The notes under the pieces were generated by a model. It did no database searches, was not told where the DNA came from, and was given only the letters and a program-made list of their open reading frames with translations. Source: Leptospira chreensis (GTDB lineage Bacteria; Spirochaetota; Leptospiria; Leptospirales; Leptospiraceae). Taken from it: a stretch of 64,000 nt of DNA. Shown piece after piece: positions 44,845 through 54,254 of this stretch (position 1 is the first letter of the stretch; each line of letters begins with the position of its first letter). The stretch spans positions 1 through 64,000 of the forward strand of contig NZ_JAFFPS010000028.1 of assembly GCF_016919165.1 (NCBI RefSeq), read 5' to 3'. A program made the translations under genes and the position numbers.

Positions 44845-44929
44845 AAGCAGGCCATTGTTTTTATTATTCACCATTTTAAAATAAATTCTTGCCTGAATGA
44901 AAGAAACCTGTTTAATTTCCTGCTAACGA

Positions 44930-46462
44930 ATGCACCTGAATAATTCTTTTTTTGCAGTATTGAAAAGCAATTACCTGTATCTCGGTGTTGTTTTCTTTTG
45001 TTTTTCCCCACTTCTGCTTGTTAGTGCATTCCCTGGTTATTTTTATTGTGAATATGAAATTGGGTATTTTCTGGTATTTCATAATGTTACCGAAATCTTT
45101 AGTGTTATTGTTTCTTTTTCTATTTTTGGACTCGGTTACTTTTCTTATTCGCAAAGTCGCAATGCCCATACCTTGTTTCTTGGGGTTGGGTTCCTTGTTG
45201 TCGGGTTGATTGACTTTATGCATGCACTGGGGTATACCGGTATGCCTGATTTCATCACCCAAAACTCAGGTAATAAGTCTTCGCAGTTTTGGATTTTTTC
45301 TCGGATGATCACGGCAATGGTTTTGTTTGGTGCTATTTTTATCAAACCACAGGAAAACTACCGTTTGGTAAAAAAGTATTTTTTGTTATTCTTTGCTCTA
45401 CTTTTGGCTTTTGTCGTTTTCCTTTTGGTTATTTTTTATTCTGAGTGGATCCCTAAAACCTATGAACAGGGGAAAGGACTAACCAACTTCAAAAAAAATG
45501 CAGAGTTTGTGATCATTGCCCTCCTCTTTTTTTCTCTCATGATTTATAGAAGAGCTACCTTTTATGTATCGAAAAGGCAAAGGCAATATTATTTATCTGC
45601 TTTTATTGTTTGTATTTTTAGTGAAATGGTTTTTGCCGTGTATACAAGTGTGTTTGATGTATACAATGTCATCGGGCATATCTATAAAATTGGTGCTTTT
45701 TATTTGATTTATAAGGCAGTTTTTCTCGCCGCAATCAATGATCCTTATGAGAAGTTAATTCAGAGTAACAGGCTTCTTTCCGGAGAAATTGAAGAAAACA
45801 AAGTTTATGCAGAAGTGATCCGGAAGTCTTTGCGAGAAAAAGAAAGTTTGGTCGCAGAAATTTTTCATAGAACCAAAAATTCAATTCAGATGGTTCGTTC
45901 TATTTTAATGATTCAGGCATCAGATTTTCCAGATGATAAAAATATCCAGGCCATTGTAGAGGATACTTCGATAAAAATCCAAACTATGTCATTGGTTCAT
46001 GACCATTTATATGCCAACAAAGACCTAAGCGAAATTCCAGTTTCTGATTATTTGAATTCGTTAGTTGTTATGGTTCGTGATACCTATCCTCCTTCTGGGG
46101 CAGAAATTCGCGTAAATATCCAGGTAGGTGAGGGGTCATTACTTCTTGATACTGCCGTTCCCCTGGGGCTTGTGTTTACGGAAGTACTATCCAATAGTTT
46201 TAAATATGCTTTTCCTGATCATAAGGTTGGTGAGATATCGATTCTATTTTCTTTCCAAGAAAATGTATGCCATTTTGAATATGGTGATAATGGTGTTGGG
46301 TTACCTGTAGGGTTTGATTTGTTGAAAGAAAAGAAGTTGGGTTTAAGTTTAGCGAAAACGATCGCAGAGAAACAGATGAGAGGTACCTTGAGTATTGATG
46401 GTACTCAAGGTTTTCGAATGAAGTTGAGTTTCCCTAGTGATTTATACAAGAGAAGGGTTTAG
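44930..46462 (+). CDS. MASE3 sensor histidine kinase
   Basis: 510 aa. The N-terminal ~270 residues form a MASE3-type membrane sensor with about eight helices (FHNVTEIFSVIVSFSIF and GLIDFMHALGYTGMPDF are characteristic). The C-terminal kinase is of the HisKA_2 type: LVAEIFHRTKNSIQMVRSIL holds the phospho-acceptor His, and the ATPase domain shows EVLSNSFKYAFP and YGDNGVGLP. These kinases usually signal to single-domain or output receivers encoded elsewhere. The 3' end overlaps hmuS by 21 bp. Confidence 0.88.
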   Translation: MHLNNSFFAVLKSNYLYLGVVFFCFSPLLLVSAFPGYFYCEYEIGYFLVFHNVTEIFSVIVSFSIFGLGYFSYSQSRNAHTLFLGVGFLVVGLIDFMHALGYTGMPDFITQNSGNKSSQFWIFSRMITAMVLFGAIFIKPQENYRLVKKYFLLFFALLLAFVVFLLVIFYSEWIPKTYEQGKGLTNFKKNAEFVIIALLFFSLMIYRRATFYVSKRQRQYYLSAFIVCIFSEMVFAVYTSVFDVYNVIGHIYKIGAFYLIYKAVFLAAINDPYEKLIQSNRLLSGEIEENKVYAEVIRKSLREKESLVAEIFHRTKNSIQMVRSILMIQASDFPDDKNIQAIVEDTSIKIQTMSLVHDHLYANKDLSEIPVSDYLNSLVVMVRDTYPPSGAEIRVNIQVGEGSLLLDTAVPLGLVFTEVLSNSFKYAFPDHKVGEISILFSFQENVCHFEYGDNGVGLPVGFDLLKEKKLGLSLAKTIAEKQMRGTLSIDGTQGFRMKLSFPSDLYKRRV

Positions 46463-47494
46463 TTCCTCGCTTTTATTCGTATATTCTCTCGATAGTTGGA
46501 ACCAATGGTTTGATTGTGGAATTCCGGGTTTACGTTTTCCAAACATTTGTAAGATCAGAATTCCATCATTGTCAAAAACTTCGACAGAAGTTACGAGCCC
46601 ATCTCTAGTTGGTTTGTCGACGATGTATACGGATTCAATCCTATCGGTTCTTAGATGTAAATTGAATTCAGGATCCAATACATTGAACCAAGGCCCCATC
46701 GGTTCTAATTTTTGAATTTTTCCCGTGTGGATTTGGATCATTCCTGGGTTTCCAACAAAGATCATAATGTCCAATTCTAATTTGCTTGCCTGTTTCATTA
46801 AATTTAGAAATTCTTCTGTCGAAATCTTAAAAGAGAACTTACCACTAGCGGCTTTGAGAGAAAATTCTCGGGAGTATTGAAACTTACGAAGTAAAGAAAA
46901 GAAATCATGTGTATCTTCGAGTTTGCCCCATGCTTCTAAAAATTGTGGAATGTCTTTCGGGTCGTTGGTTTCTGTTTTTGGGGGCGTTGCCCCTGTTGGT
47001 GTGGTAAAGGTTTGTGTCTCATCCACAAATTGGTTTTTAATACTTTCCCAACCATCGACTAACGATTTTTCTGTTTGGTAGATTTTGTGAACTGCTTCGC
47101 CTTTTGAGTCAAAGAATTGAAAACTACACATCACGTCGTTTTCTCTTGGTTCTTCTGCATAAAATCCGTATTTCCAATCTTTAAGAAAAATTCGAAGGTC
47201 TATGTCTTCGCCAACCGCAAGAGCCGTTTGTCCATTGACCGATACATCTTTGTAGACTCCCTTTCTTTCGTGAACACAAGATTCGTTTCGGGTGAGCGCC
47301 ATCACATAACCGAGTTTTGTTGTTTCGAGTAAAAATCCTGCCCAGTCTGGTTTAAGAAGTTTTACAGAAGGTCCAATTTTTGTGGCAAGTAGTTCCGCTT
47401 CACTTACTTTTAAATGTTTGGCAGCGTCACGGATTCTGAGTTTGGGCATTTCTTTTGTTAGATTTTCCCATTGTTGTTTTAAGTTTTCATTCAT
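46442..47494 (-). CDS. hmuS: Hemin-degrading/heme-handling factor, HmuS/HemS family
   Basis: 350 aa with the two-fold HemS architecture. N-terminal half begins LRIRDAAKHLKVSEAELLAT and contains VMALTRNESCVHERKGVY, where the heme-ligand His of the family falls. The second half has PMGPWFNVLDPEFNLHLR followed by SVYIVDKPTRDG. It should accept heme in the cytoplasm and degrade or deliver it. It is the last gene of a tightly coupled hmuTUVS operon; its ATG overlaps the hmuV stop. Confidence 0.92.
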   Translation of the reverse strand: MNENLKQQWENLTKEMPKLRIRDAAKHLKVSEAELLATKIGPSVKLLKPDWAGFLLETTKLGYVMALTRNESCVHERKGVYKDVSVNGQTALAVGEDIDLRIFLKDWKYGFYAEEPRENDVMCSFQFFDSKGEAVHKIYQTEKSLVDGWESIKNQFVDETQTFTTPTGATPPKTETNDPKDIPQFLEAWGKLEDTHDFFSLLRKFQYSREFSLKAASGKFSFKISTEEFLNLMKQASKLELDIMIFVGNPGMIQIHTGKIQKLEPMGPWFNVLDPEFNLHLRTDRIESVYIVDKPTRDGLVTSVEVFDNDGILILQMFGKRKPGIPQSNHWFQLSREYTNKSEELNPSLV

Positions 47495-48270
47495 ATTGTT
47501 TCTCCTATGATTTCTGGAATGATAAAATTACCTTCAGGTGCATTTAAAATTCTTGTTTTGATTCCAAATGCAGTTTCTAAGTTTTCGATCGTGAGTACAT
47601 CATTTGGTTTCCCAGACTTAATGATCTTCCCTTTGTGGAGTAGGGTCACCTTGTCTGCATACTGGGCTGCTAGGTTTAAATCGTGTAAGATCATAAAAAC
47701 CGCATAACCTTGGTCTGCCATATGCCTACAGATATTGAGAGTTTTGTATTGGTTGGGGATATCCAAAGCAGATACCGGTTCATCAAGGAATATATACCGA
47801 GGTGGTGTTTCCCAGGCTTGCGCTAAGATCCTACCAAAGTTGATCTTTTGTCTCTCTCCGCCGGAAAGAGTGGCATAGTTTTGTTCTCTTTGTTCAATAG
47901 AATCAGTAATCTTCAAACAAGTTTGAACAATTTCTTTATCCCTAGAGACATCTGTTGGATGGGGGTGTCGACCGAGTGCGATCACGGCTTCCGAATGAAT
48001 GGGGAAGGTGATGTTTGTCTCTTGTGTGAGAACGGCTCTGATCCGGGCCAACTGGCTTTTGGAGTAATTCCGTAATTCGATTCCATCCAAATATATATTT
48101 CCCTTTTGTGGGATTATATCACCACATAACATATGAAAGAGGGAAGATTTACCAGCACCATTGCGCCCAATTAATACATGGAGTTCCCCTGGCTTGATTT
48201 CTAACTCTATTTGGGAGAGGATTTGTTTGGATCCAATCGAATAGTCTAAGTCGATAGCTTGTATTGTCAT
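47491..48270 (-). CDS. hmuV: Heme ABC transporter ATP-binding protein
   Basis: 259 aa. Walker A GRNGAGKSS, Q-loop VLTQETNITFP, signature LSGGERQKINFGRIL, Walker B YIFLDEPVSALD and switch His in ILHDLNLAAQYAD. These are typical of the FecE/HmuV group that powers heme or siderophore import. It overlaps hmuU upstream and hmuS downstream by 4 nt each, so all should be made at linked rates. Confidence 0.94.
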   Translation of the reverse strand: MTIQAIDLDYSIGSKQILSQIELEIKPGELHVLIGRNGAGKSSLFHMLCGDIIPQKGNIYLDGIELRNYSKSQLARIRAVLTQETNITFPIHSEAVIALGRHPHPTDVSRDKEIVQTCLKITDSIEQREQNYATLSGGERQKINFGRILAQAWETPPRYIFLDEPVSALDIPNQYKTLNICRHMADQGYAVFMILHDLNLAAQYADKVTLLHKGKIIKSGKPNDVLTIENLETAFGIKTRILNAPEGNFIIPEIIGETI

Positions 48271-49253
48271 GTAGAGTGCATCCTTTTTCTGATCAAACTA
48301 AGAAAGAAAGGCGATCCCAGTAGTGCTGTTGCAATCCCTACAGGAATTTCGGAAGGAGCAATGATCACGCGGCAAATCGCATCCGCAAAACAAAGTAGTC
48401 CCCCACCTAAAATGTAAGTTGTGATGAGTAGATACCTATAGTCCTGTCCAATGGCAAGCCTGACGATATGAGGTACTGCCAAACCAACGAATCCAATGTT
48501 ACCTACAATTGAAACACAAGTCCCTACACTCACACCAATTAAGAGGATGATGGAGGTTTTTAAAATTTCAGTGGAGATTCCTAAGTGTGTTGCTTCTCTC
48601 TCTCCCAGGATAAATACATTCAATTGTTTTGCAATGAAGGGACTTACGAGAAGTGGTAATACAAAAAAACAGGAAAATGATTTTAAGAGATTCCAGGAGG
48701 CACCACCTAAACTCCCCATATTCCAAAGGGAAAGGTTCCTAAGTTGTGCTTCGTTTGCGATGTAACTCAAAATTCCAATCGCTGAAAAACAAATTGCATT
48801 GACTGCAATTCCGGAGAGTAACATTGCAAAAATATCGGTTCTTCCTTTTGATTTTGCAAAAAAGAAAATGATAAAGGAAGATAAAATGCCTCCAACAAAA
48901 GAGAAGAGAACAACACTCCAGATCGAATGTAAAAATGGGATGGAACTACCGAGTACAATGGCAATGGAAGCAAATAAAGAACAACCTGCTGTGATTCCAA
49001 TCAGGCCTGGATCTACTATAGGATTTCTAAATAATCCTTGAGCCAGAGCACCAGACCAAGCAAGAGATCCTCCTACCATGAGTCCGAGAAGAATCCTTGG
49101 TACGCGTAACTCAAAAAATACTCGAGCTTCCATACTATCACTGAGGAATAAATCTCCCCAGTGAATGTTCATCGCTCCGAATAACGAAGATGCGAATGCA
49201 GAAAAAATAGTAAAGGTTATGCAGAAGGTGATAAAAAGAATTTTTTTCTTCAT
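48267..49253 (-). CDS. hmuU: Heme ABC transporter permease (FecCD family)
   Basis: 328 aa from the ATG at 49253, which overlaps the hmuT stop in an ATGA; a start at 49268 would add five residues. About nine to ten helices. FecCD/BtuC features: FFELRVPRILLGLMVGGSLA, GALAQGLFRNPIVDPGLIGI, and the ATPase-contacting VGNIGFVGLAVPHIVRLAIG. Dimer forms the inner-membrane heme channel with HmuV. Confidence 0.93.
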   Translation of the reverse strand: MKKKILFITFCITFTIFSAFASSLFGAMNIHWGDLFLSDSMEARVFFELRVPRILLGLMVGGSLAWSGALAQGLFRNPIVDPGLIGITAGCSLFASIAIVLGSSIPFLHSIWSVVLFSFVGGILSSFIIFFFAKSKGRTDIFAMLLSGIAVNAICFSAIGILSYIANEAQLRNLSLWNMGSLGGASWNLLKSFSCFFVLPLLVSPFIAKQLNVFILGEREATHLGISTEILKTSIILLIGVSVGTCVSIVGNIGFVGLAVPHIVRLAIGQDYRYLLITTYILGGGLLCFADAICRVIIAPSEIPVGIATALLGSPFFLSLIRKRMHST

Positions 49254-50098
49254 TCCAACTGCTTCCACTTATCATTGAGTGTTTTTAAAACTACAGGTAG
49301 CCTTGGACCAAACCCAAGTAGAAGTAAATCATCAACTAAAATTAAATTCTTTTCTTTGCCTGCGCGAGTGAATTCCATTCCGTTGATTTCCCAAATGGCT
49401 TTTTCACCACCAAATCCTTGTGCCGATTTTTCTGGCATCAGAATGATATCGGGATTTGTTTTTGCTAAGGCTTCGCTAGTCAGCGGTTTGTATTCAGAAA
49501 ATTCGTTCACGGCGTTTTTTGCACCGGAGAGTTCGATCATGGCATGAGCGGCAGTTCCCGTCCCAGCAATAAAAACAGAACTTGGATTTCGTGAATAGAT
49601 GAAGAGAACCTTTAGATTACTTTTTTTGATTTTAAGTTTTTGGATTTGTTCTTTGATCGATTTTGCTAAACTTTCTGCTTCTTTTTGTTTGCCGAAAATT
49701 TTTCCAATCTCTAACACTCGATTGCTTGGGGTTTCTAGTTTGTATTCATCTGGAAACAATAGAAGGGGAATCCCTGCGTCTTTTAAGTTTTGGAGGGTCG
49801 CTGGTGGACCTGCGGATTCTAAACCAATCACTTGTGTGGGTTTCACGTTTAAAATCCCTTCACTTGTCAGTGTTCTTTGGTAACCAACATTCGGAAGTGA
49901 AGTTGCTTGTTTTGGGAAATAGGATGTGGAATCTACAGCAACCAATTGGCTTTCGAGTTGGAGTGCGTAAATAATTTCAGTGACTGTACCGTTTACAGAA
50001 ACAATTCGATGGGTCGTTTCTGCATTTATGGCTGATGATAGAACCATCAGGGATGCCAAAATGGTTCCTAATGTTTTGGTCGAGTTGAGTTGAATCAT
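49250..50098 (-). CDS. hmuT: Periplasmic heme-binding protein, HmuT-like
   Basis: 282 aa from the ATG at 50098. It begins with a signal peptide (KTLGTILASLMVLSSAINA, then Glu). Mature protein is a TroA/BtuF-like binding protein: RIVSVNGTVTEIIYAL, STSYFPKQATSLPNVGYQRT, SLAKSIKEQIQ, and AMIELSGAKNAVNEF. The Tyr in GYQRT and nearby residues fit the heme pocket. It hands heme to HmuU. It is divergent from the lipoprotein-HmuY-receptor genes across a Fur-box-like inverted repeat. Confidence 0.9.
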   Translation of the reverse strand: MIQLNSTKTLGTILASLMVLSSAINAETTHRIVSVNGTVTEIIYALQLESQLVAVDSTSYFPKQATSLPNVGYQRTLTSEGILNVKPTQVIGLESAGPPATLQNLKDAGIPLLLFPDEYKLETPSNRVLEIGKIFGKQKEAESLAKSIKEQIQKLKIKKSNLKVLFIYSRNPSSVFIAGTGTAAHAMIELSGAKNAVNEFSEYKPLTSEALAKTNPDIILMPEKSAQGFGGEKAIWEINGMEFTRAGKEKNLILVDDLLLLGFGPRLPVVLKTLNDKWKQLE

Positions 50099-50136
50099 GA
50101 TCCAAGGTTCGAGGAGAAGGGAGGAAACGTCAATAC

Positions 50137-50204
50137 AAAAGAGAATGAGTCTCAAAGTACTTGACGGAATTCGGAGGTACAAAAAATGAGACTCATTCTC
50201 TTTT
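50137..50204. promoter_or_regulatory. Paired Fur-box-like inverted repeat in the divergent heme promoter
   Basis: AAAAGAGAATGAGTCTCA (50137-50154) and its exact reverse complement (50187-50204) are separated by 32 bp. Each arm resembles a Fur box (compare TGAGACT-C-ATTCTCT with TGATAAT-N-ATTATCA). A TTGACG at 50161 between them is a possible -35 element of the plus-strand genes. Iron-dependent repression in both directions is the simplest reading. Confidence 0.65.
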
Positions 50205-50217
50205 AGGAAAATGACCA

Positions 50218-50943
50218 ATGAAACAACTCCGCAAATTGACTCTGATTCTTACCCTACTAGTAGTGGGTTCCCTCTCGATTGCATGTCCTGACGAATCGAG
50301 CGATAATAATAATACTTCCCTTGGATTGTTAGCTCTTGCTGCGAACTTCGAAGACCCCAATACCGTTTGTGAAAAAACCATCGATGCATCTTATACATCA
50401 GGCACTTATGCAGCACTTTGTAAGCCGGTTGCTGGAAATGGAAATTTTGTTCGAATCGAGAACTTAAAAGCTCTAGGAGACAATGGCTATTTTTATTTTT
50501 TCTTAGGTTATAAAACGGCTCCTACTGCTACGGCTCCCACTTTGACTGGCCAGTATTCTTTTGTAGTTGGTAAATCTGTTTCCAGTGCCAATCCATACGC
50601 TTGGTTTCGGAATAAAGATTACGGAAACTACCAAGGAGGTCAGGTCGATTCCGGTGCTAACCCAACTCTGTCCTTAGCAAATGCTACTGATGTTTGTATT
50701 AGCATTGGAAACTCTACAACTGCTGCTCCTTCAGTTCATTTCTGGGCAACTGGTGTGAACGGAGCTGATTGTAAAGTTAGAGGTTCGCTTAATAATGATA
50801 ATGCGATCATTAAGTATTCTTCTTGGCCTGATGCAAGCAATGTCTTGGCAACGGCGGATACTATTCCTGCATACTTCCGTTTTTCAAGCACAGCTTTATT
50901 AACAGCAACAAAAGTCCACGTATCCACAAAACCAATCCTATAA
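50218..50943 (+). CDS. Lipoprotein of the heme locus, unknown family
   Basis: 241 aa. Signal peptide ending SLSIAC-PDE, a lipobox. A Ser/Asn-rich spacer is followed by LGLLALA, the same arrangement as the HmuY lipoprotein next to it. The mature domain is beta-rich with Cys at about 54, 68, 162 and 182, possibly two disulfides, and many Tyr and Trp residues. It is the first gene after the Fur-like site, so a surface or periplasmic part in heme capture is likely, but I do not recognise the fold. Confidence 0.75.
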   Translation: MKQLRKLTLILTLLVVGSLSIACPDESSDNNNTSLGLLALAANFEDPNTVCEKTIDASYTSGTYAALCKPVAGNGNFVRIENLKALGDNGYFYFFLGYKTAPTATAPTLTGQYSFVVGKSVSSANPYAWFRNKDYGNYQGGQVDSGANPTLSLANATDVCISIGNSTTAAPSVHFWATGVNGADCKVRGSLNNDNAIIKYSSWPDASNVLATADTIPAYFRFSSTALLTATKVHVSTKPIL

Positions 50944-50959
50944 TTTTAATAATGTAGGA

Positions 50960-50991
50960 TTTGCCAAAGGACTTCCGGGTTCTTTGGCAAA
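50960..50991 (+). terminator. Intercistronic hairpin between two heme lipoprotein genes
   Basis: TTTGCCAAAG (50960-50969) and CTTTGGCAAA (50982-50991) form a perfect 10-bp stem with a 12-nt loop, followed by an A/T-rich stretch without a clear T-run. It could reduce downstream expression or protect the upstream message. Confidence 0.45.
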
Positions 50992-51014
50992 TAAATATAA
51001 GAAGAGGCATTCAG

Positions 51015-51710
51015 ATGGCTATAAAATCAAAACTCCAAACATTAAAACATTTCTCATTCGCAATTTTATTAATTATTTTATTTTTCAATAATTGTTCGCT
51101 AAAAAAAGAAGGTGATGGTGATTCCTCCGTTGCATTATTACTTTTAGCTGGGGGAGTGGAAGGTGGTAGTATTCCTTGTACCGCGCTTCCTGCCAATGCC
51201 GTGAACACAACGGGAACTTATACAACGACAGTCAATGCAACTTCAAGTTGTGTTTGGGTGTATGTCAGTCTGAAGTCAAACGGAGTTAAGGTGGAATCTA
51301 CTTCGCAATGGGATATTGCTTTAAAAAGATATAATATTCAGACAAATAGTGGGACGAGTGGATCTGGGAGTGGTGGGGCATGTAAATCGGGCTCTACAAA
51401 TTTCGCTTCCGCTTTTACTGGTGCAGAATGTACGCCAGTTGTGGACGTTCGGCTCTCCTCTGCTGGTGGAGGACCTGTGACTTCTTCCTCAGAAAGTATT
51501 AATCCTGTAATGGCTGCCCCCCTGGATTTGACTCCGATGCCAGCCGGATATGGCGCTTGGTATACTTATTCTAATACAATTTTAACTGCCAAAACGGACG
51601 TTTATATCATTACCGGCAGTGATGGATCTAAATACGCAATTCAGATGTTGGATTATTATAGCGCCGCAGGAACTTCAGGGACTCCAAAGTTTCAATGGAA
51701 AAAGTTATAA
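51015..51710 (+). CDS. hmuY: HmuY-family heme-binding lipoprotein
   Basis: 231 aa from the ATG at 51015 (AAGAGG upstream). Lipobox IILFFNNC, then a Ser-rich spacer and VALLLLAGG. The HmuY domain is visible: WVYVSLKSN, then STSQWDIALKRYNIQTNSGT, and the C-terminal DVYIITGSDGSKYAIQMLDYY and FQWKKL. In Porphyromonas HmuY takes heme from host proteins; Leptospira has known homologues. It precedes the TonB-dependent receptor by 32 bp. Confidence 0.88.
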   Translation: MAIKSKLQTLKHFSFAILLIILFFNNCSLKKEGDGDSSVALLLLAGGVEGGSIPCTALPANAVNTTGTYTTTVNATSSCVWVYVSLKSNGVKVESTSQWDIALKRYNIQTNSGTSGSGSGGACKSGSTNFASAFTGAECTPVVDVRLSSAGGGPVTSSSESINPVMAAPLDLTPMPAGYGAWYTYSNTILTAKTDVYIITGSDGSKYAIQMLDYYSAAGTSGTPKFQWKKL

Positions 51711-51742
51711 TTTCAATCGATTGGATCATCAGTAGATAATGT

Positions 51743-54211
51743 ATGAAAACTAGTTTTGAAAGAACCTTGGGTTTGCTCGCCCAAAAGGTTCTCCATCTTT
51801 CTTTTTTAATTTATTTGAGTTCAGCGTTAATTCATTCAGCTTTGTATTCCCAGTCTTCTGCCGGAAAAGAAGAAACTCCTGAGGCCACCAAACAGACAAA
51901 ACATGGTGAATCAGGGGTCCAGCCAAACGAAACAAATTTTGATCGTGCCAATATGATTACTGTGACTGGAACAAGAAGGAAGAACCTCTTAAAAGATTCC
52001 ACGATTACAACAGAGGTTTTAACAAGAAAAGACATCGATGCGATGGGTGCAAGAGACTTGTCGCAAACATTAGGGAATGTGCCTGGAATTGAAGTGAGAC
52101 CAGCCCAAGCCGGTGAAAGAGGTCAGACAGTTCGTTTGCAAGGATTATCCGCACAGAATGTCCTCATCCTTGTGGATGGACAAAGAACCACGGGACGTTT
52201 TAGTGGATCGATTGACTTAACTCGATTCAAAGCAGAAGACATCGAAAGAATTGAAATTGTTAAGGGAGCTTCTTCTGCCATTTACGGATCAGATGCCATT
52301 GCTGGTGTGATCAATATCATTACGAAAGAAGCCCAAGATCCGTTGTATGCTGAGTTTCGAACACTCGGTGGGTCTGGAAGTGAAAAGTATTACGGGCCTT
52401 ATATGGAGTTTCGAAACTATGCAACCGTCGGAGCAAAAAGTGATAAATTATCAACTCTCATTACTGTCGGTTGGCATAAGGGGGATGGTTATGACCTAAC
52501 ACCAGATGCGACACCAGGTCCAAGGAATGGAAGGTATGCCTCTCTTGCACCCGGTTACAATCCCTATCCTGCAAATACATCTGCTGTTAATTCTTATCTA
52601 CTAGCAACTAGGCTACCGAATTATTCACCACCTCTAGAATCAACTTCTGGAAGTGCGTTTAATGATATGAATCTTTCGAATAAAACAGTATACCGTGCTA
52701 CAGATAACTTAACTTTAACAGGTCAGTTCTACTATAGACACCTAGACCAGACAGCAGTGGATGCTACTCCTCCAAGAACTGTTTATGACAGGAGAAATAA
52801 AACCCATGACTTTATGGGTGCATTCAATGTGGACTGGCTTGCCACTCAAAAAGTGAATGTAAATTTAAATGCTAACTATTCTAGATTTCAAGATTTGTAT
52901 ACAACGGACCAAAGAAAGGCAGATGATTTAGATTCACAACAAAGGACGGACAATGCCGTAGCTGAGTTTCGTTCTAGAGTAGATTATAAATTCTCGGAAA
53001 ACCATGTAACTTCTGTCGGTGCAGAGAATTTACAGGACCAAATTTCTTCTGCAAGGATTGCTCCTGATTGCCGCAGAACTTATCCCAATGTTTGTTTTGA
53101 AGATTTTAATCCAGAAATAGCAAAAGGACAAACAATCAATGGGAATGCCTATCGTTTTAGAAATGCTTTTTATTTGCAAGATGAGTGGCGAGTGTCTGAT
53201 AAACCTAGGATACAAATTGTTCCAGGAGTTCGTTATGATCATGATTCGATTTATGGGGGAGAGTGGCTTCCTAAGTTAGCGGTCCGTTATGATGTTACCG
53301 ACCAATTCCGATTTCGTGCAGCCAATGGGCTTGGGTATCGGGCGCCTAGTTTTCAAGATTTATACTTTAATTTTTTGAATCCAGGAGTAGGGTATCGCGT
53401 TGTCGGAAGTTCGAACCTCAAACCAGAACTTTCACGAAGTTATAACTTTGGTTGGGAGTGGGACATCACAAAAAGAATTTGGTATAGTTCCAATCTTTTT
53501 CACAACAATGTAGACAACCTAATTGGATTTAGAACCAATCCTGCCAGAGACTCATCAGGTTTAATGGTTTACCAAACTTCCAATTACCAAAAGGCAACAA
53601 CCCAAGGGATCGAGTCCTCTATCAACCTTCGATTGACTGAAATTGTATCCACTAGCGTTGGTTATACTTATACGGATACAAGAGATGAACTGACGAAACT
53701 TCCTCTCGAAGGAAGAGGGCCTCATCGTTGGAATTTCAGCATTCGGTTAGATGAAAAATCGAGTGGGATGTCTTTGTCTGTATTTGCCGTGGTTTTTGGA
53801 AAACAACCTTACTATTGTGTTAAAAATCCGTTTTGGTGTAATCCAGACCTTCCAACGAACTTTGATGGTTTGGAAGCGGTATTCGCAGGTCAAGCCCAGG
53901 CTAACATAACGAATGCGCTGAGTGCACTTCCGGCAGGGGTTTCTGATTATTGTGCAGAAAACAATCTCTCTGCTTGTACGACTAGCGCTACTTATGGATA
54001 TCGAATGGTGAACCCACATACAAATCTTAACTTACGATTGTCACAAAGATTTTTTGGACACTTTCAATGGTTTGTCGGGGTAGACAATGCTTTAGATGCA
54101 TGGGATTTACAATACAATCCTCAGAGGCCTAGGTTCTTCTATTTTGGATTGGATGGGAAGTTTGCTTTTAATGAAGTCAAGGCCACTCCAGTAGAACCCA
54201 GGATGAATTAA
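51743..54211 (+). CDS. TonB-dependent outer membrane heme receptor
   Basis: 822 aa with a signal peptide (to about residue 36). TonB-box-like MITVTGTRR at ~71-79. Plug domain: ARDLSQTLGNVPGIEV, VRLQGLSAQNVLILVDGQR, IERIEIVKGASSAIYGSDAI followed by AGVINIITK. The rest (~220-822) is a 22-strand barrel pattern with GLGYRAPSFQDLYFNF, the FRAP/NPNL-like region, and a final aromatic strand RPRFFYFGLDGKFAF. It ends EPRMN after the last strand. It should import heme handed over by HmuY, powered by TonB/ExbBD encoded elsewhere. Confidence 0.92.
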   Translation: MKTSFERTLGLLAQKVLHLSFLIYLSSALIHSALYSQSSAGKEETPEATKQTKHGESGVQPNETNFDRANMITVTGTRRKNLLKDSTITTEVLTRKDIDAMGARDLSQTLGNVPGIEVRPAQAGERGQTVRLQGLSAQNVLILVDGQRTTGRFSGSIDLTRFKAEDIERIEIVKGASSAIYGSDAIAGVINIITKEAQDPLYAEFRTLGGSGSEKYYGPYMEFRNYATVGAKSDKLSTLITVGWHKGDGYDLTPDATPGPRNGRYASLAPGYNPYPANTSAVNSYLLATRLPNYSPPLESTSGSAFNDMNLSNKTVYRATDNLTLTGQFYYRHLDQTAVDATPPRTVYDRRNKTHDFMGAFNVDWLATQKVNVNLNANYSRFQDLYTTDQRKADDLDSQQRTDNAVAEFRSRVDYKFSENHVTSVGAENLQDQISSARIAPDCRRTYPNVCFEDFNPEIAKGQTINGNAYRFRNAFYLQDEWRVSDKPRIQIVPGVRYDHDSIYGGEWLPKLAVRYDVTDQFRFRAANGLGYRAPSFQDLYFNFLNPGVGYRVVGSSNLKPELSRSYNFGWEWDITKRIWYSSNLFHNNVDNLIGFRTNPARDSSGLMVYQTSNYQKATTQGIESSINLRLTEIVSTSVGYTYTDTRDELTKLPLEGRGPHRWNFSIRLDEKSSGMSLSVFAVVFGKQPYYCVKNPFWCNPDLPTNFDGLEAVFAGQAQANITNALSALPAGVSDYCAENNLSACTTSATYGYRMVNPHTNLNLRLSQRFFGHFQWFVGVDNALDAWDLQYNPQRPRFFYFGLDGKFAFNEVKATPVEPRMN

Positions 54212-54254
54212 AAAATCCTTTAAATTTCTTTCCGGCTCCTGATAGAATTTCAGT

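Noticed and set aside
44967..44975. GCAATTACC inside the MASE3 kinase gene as a fourth copy of the shared motif
   Set aside because: It lies in coding sequence and lacks the second arm GGTAA at the right spacing.
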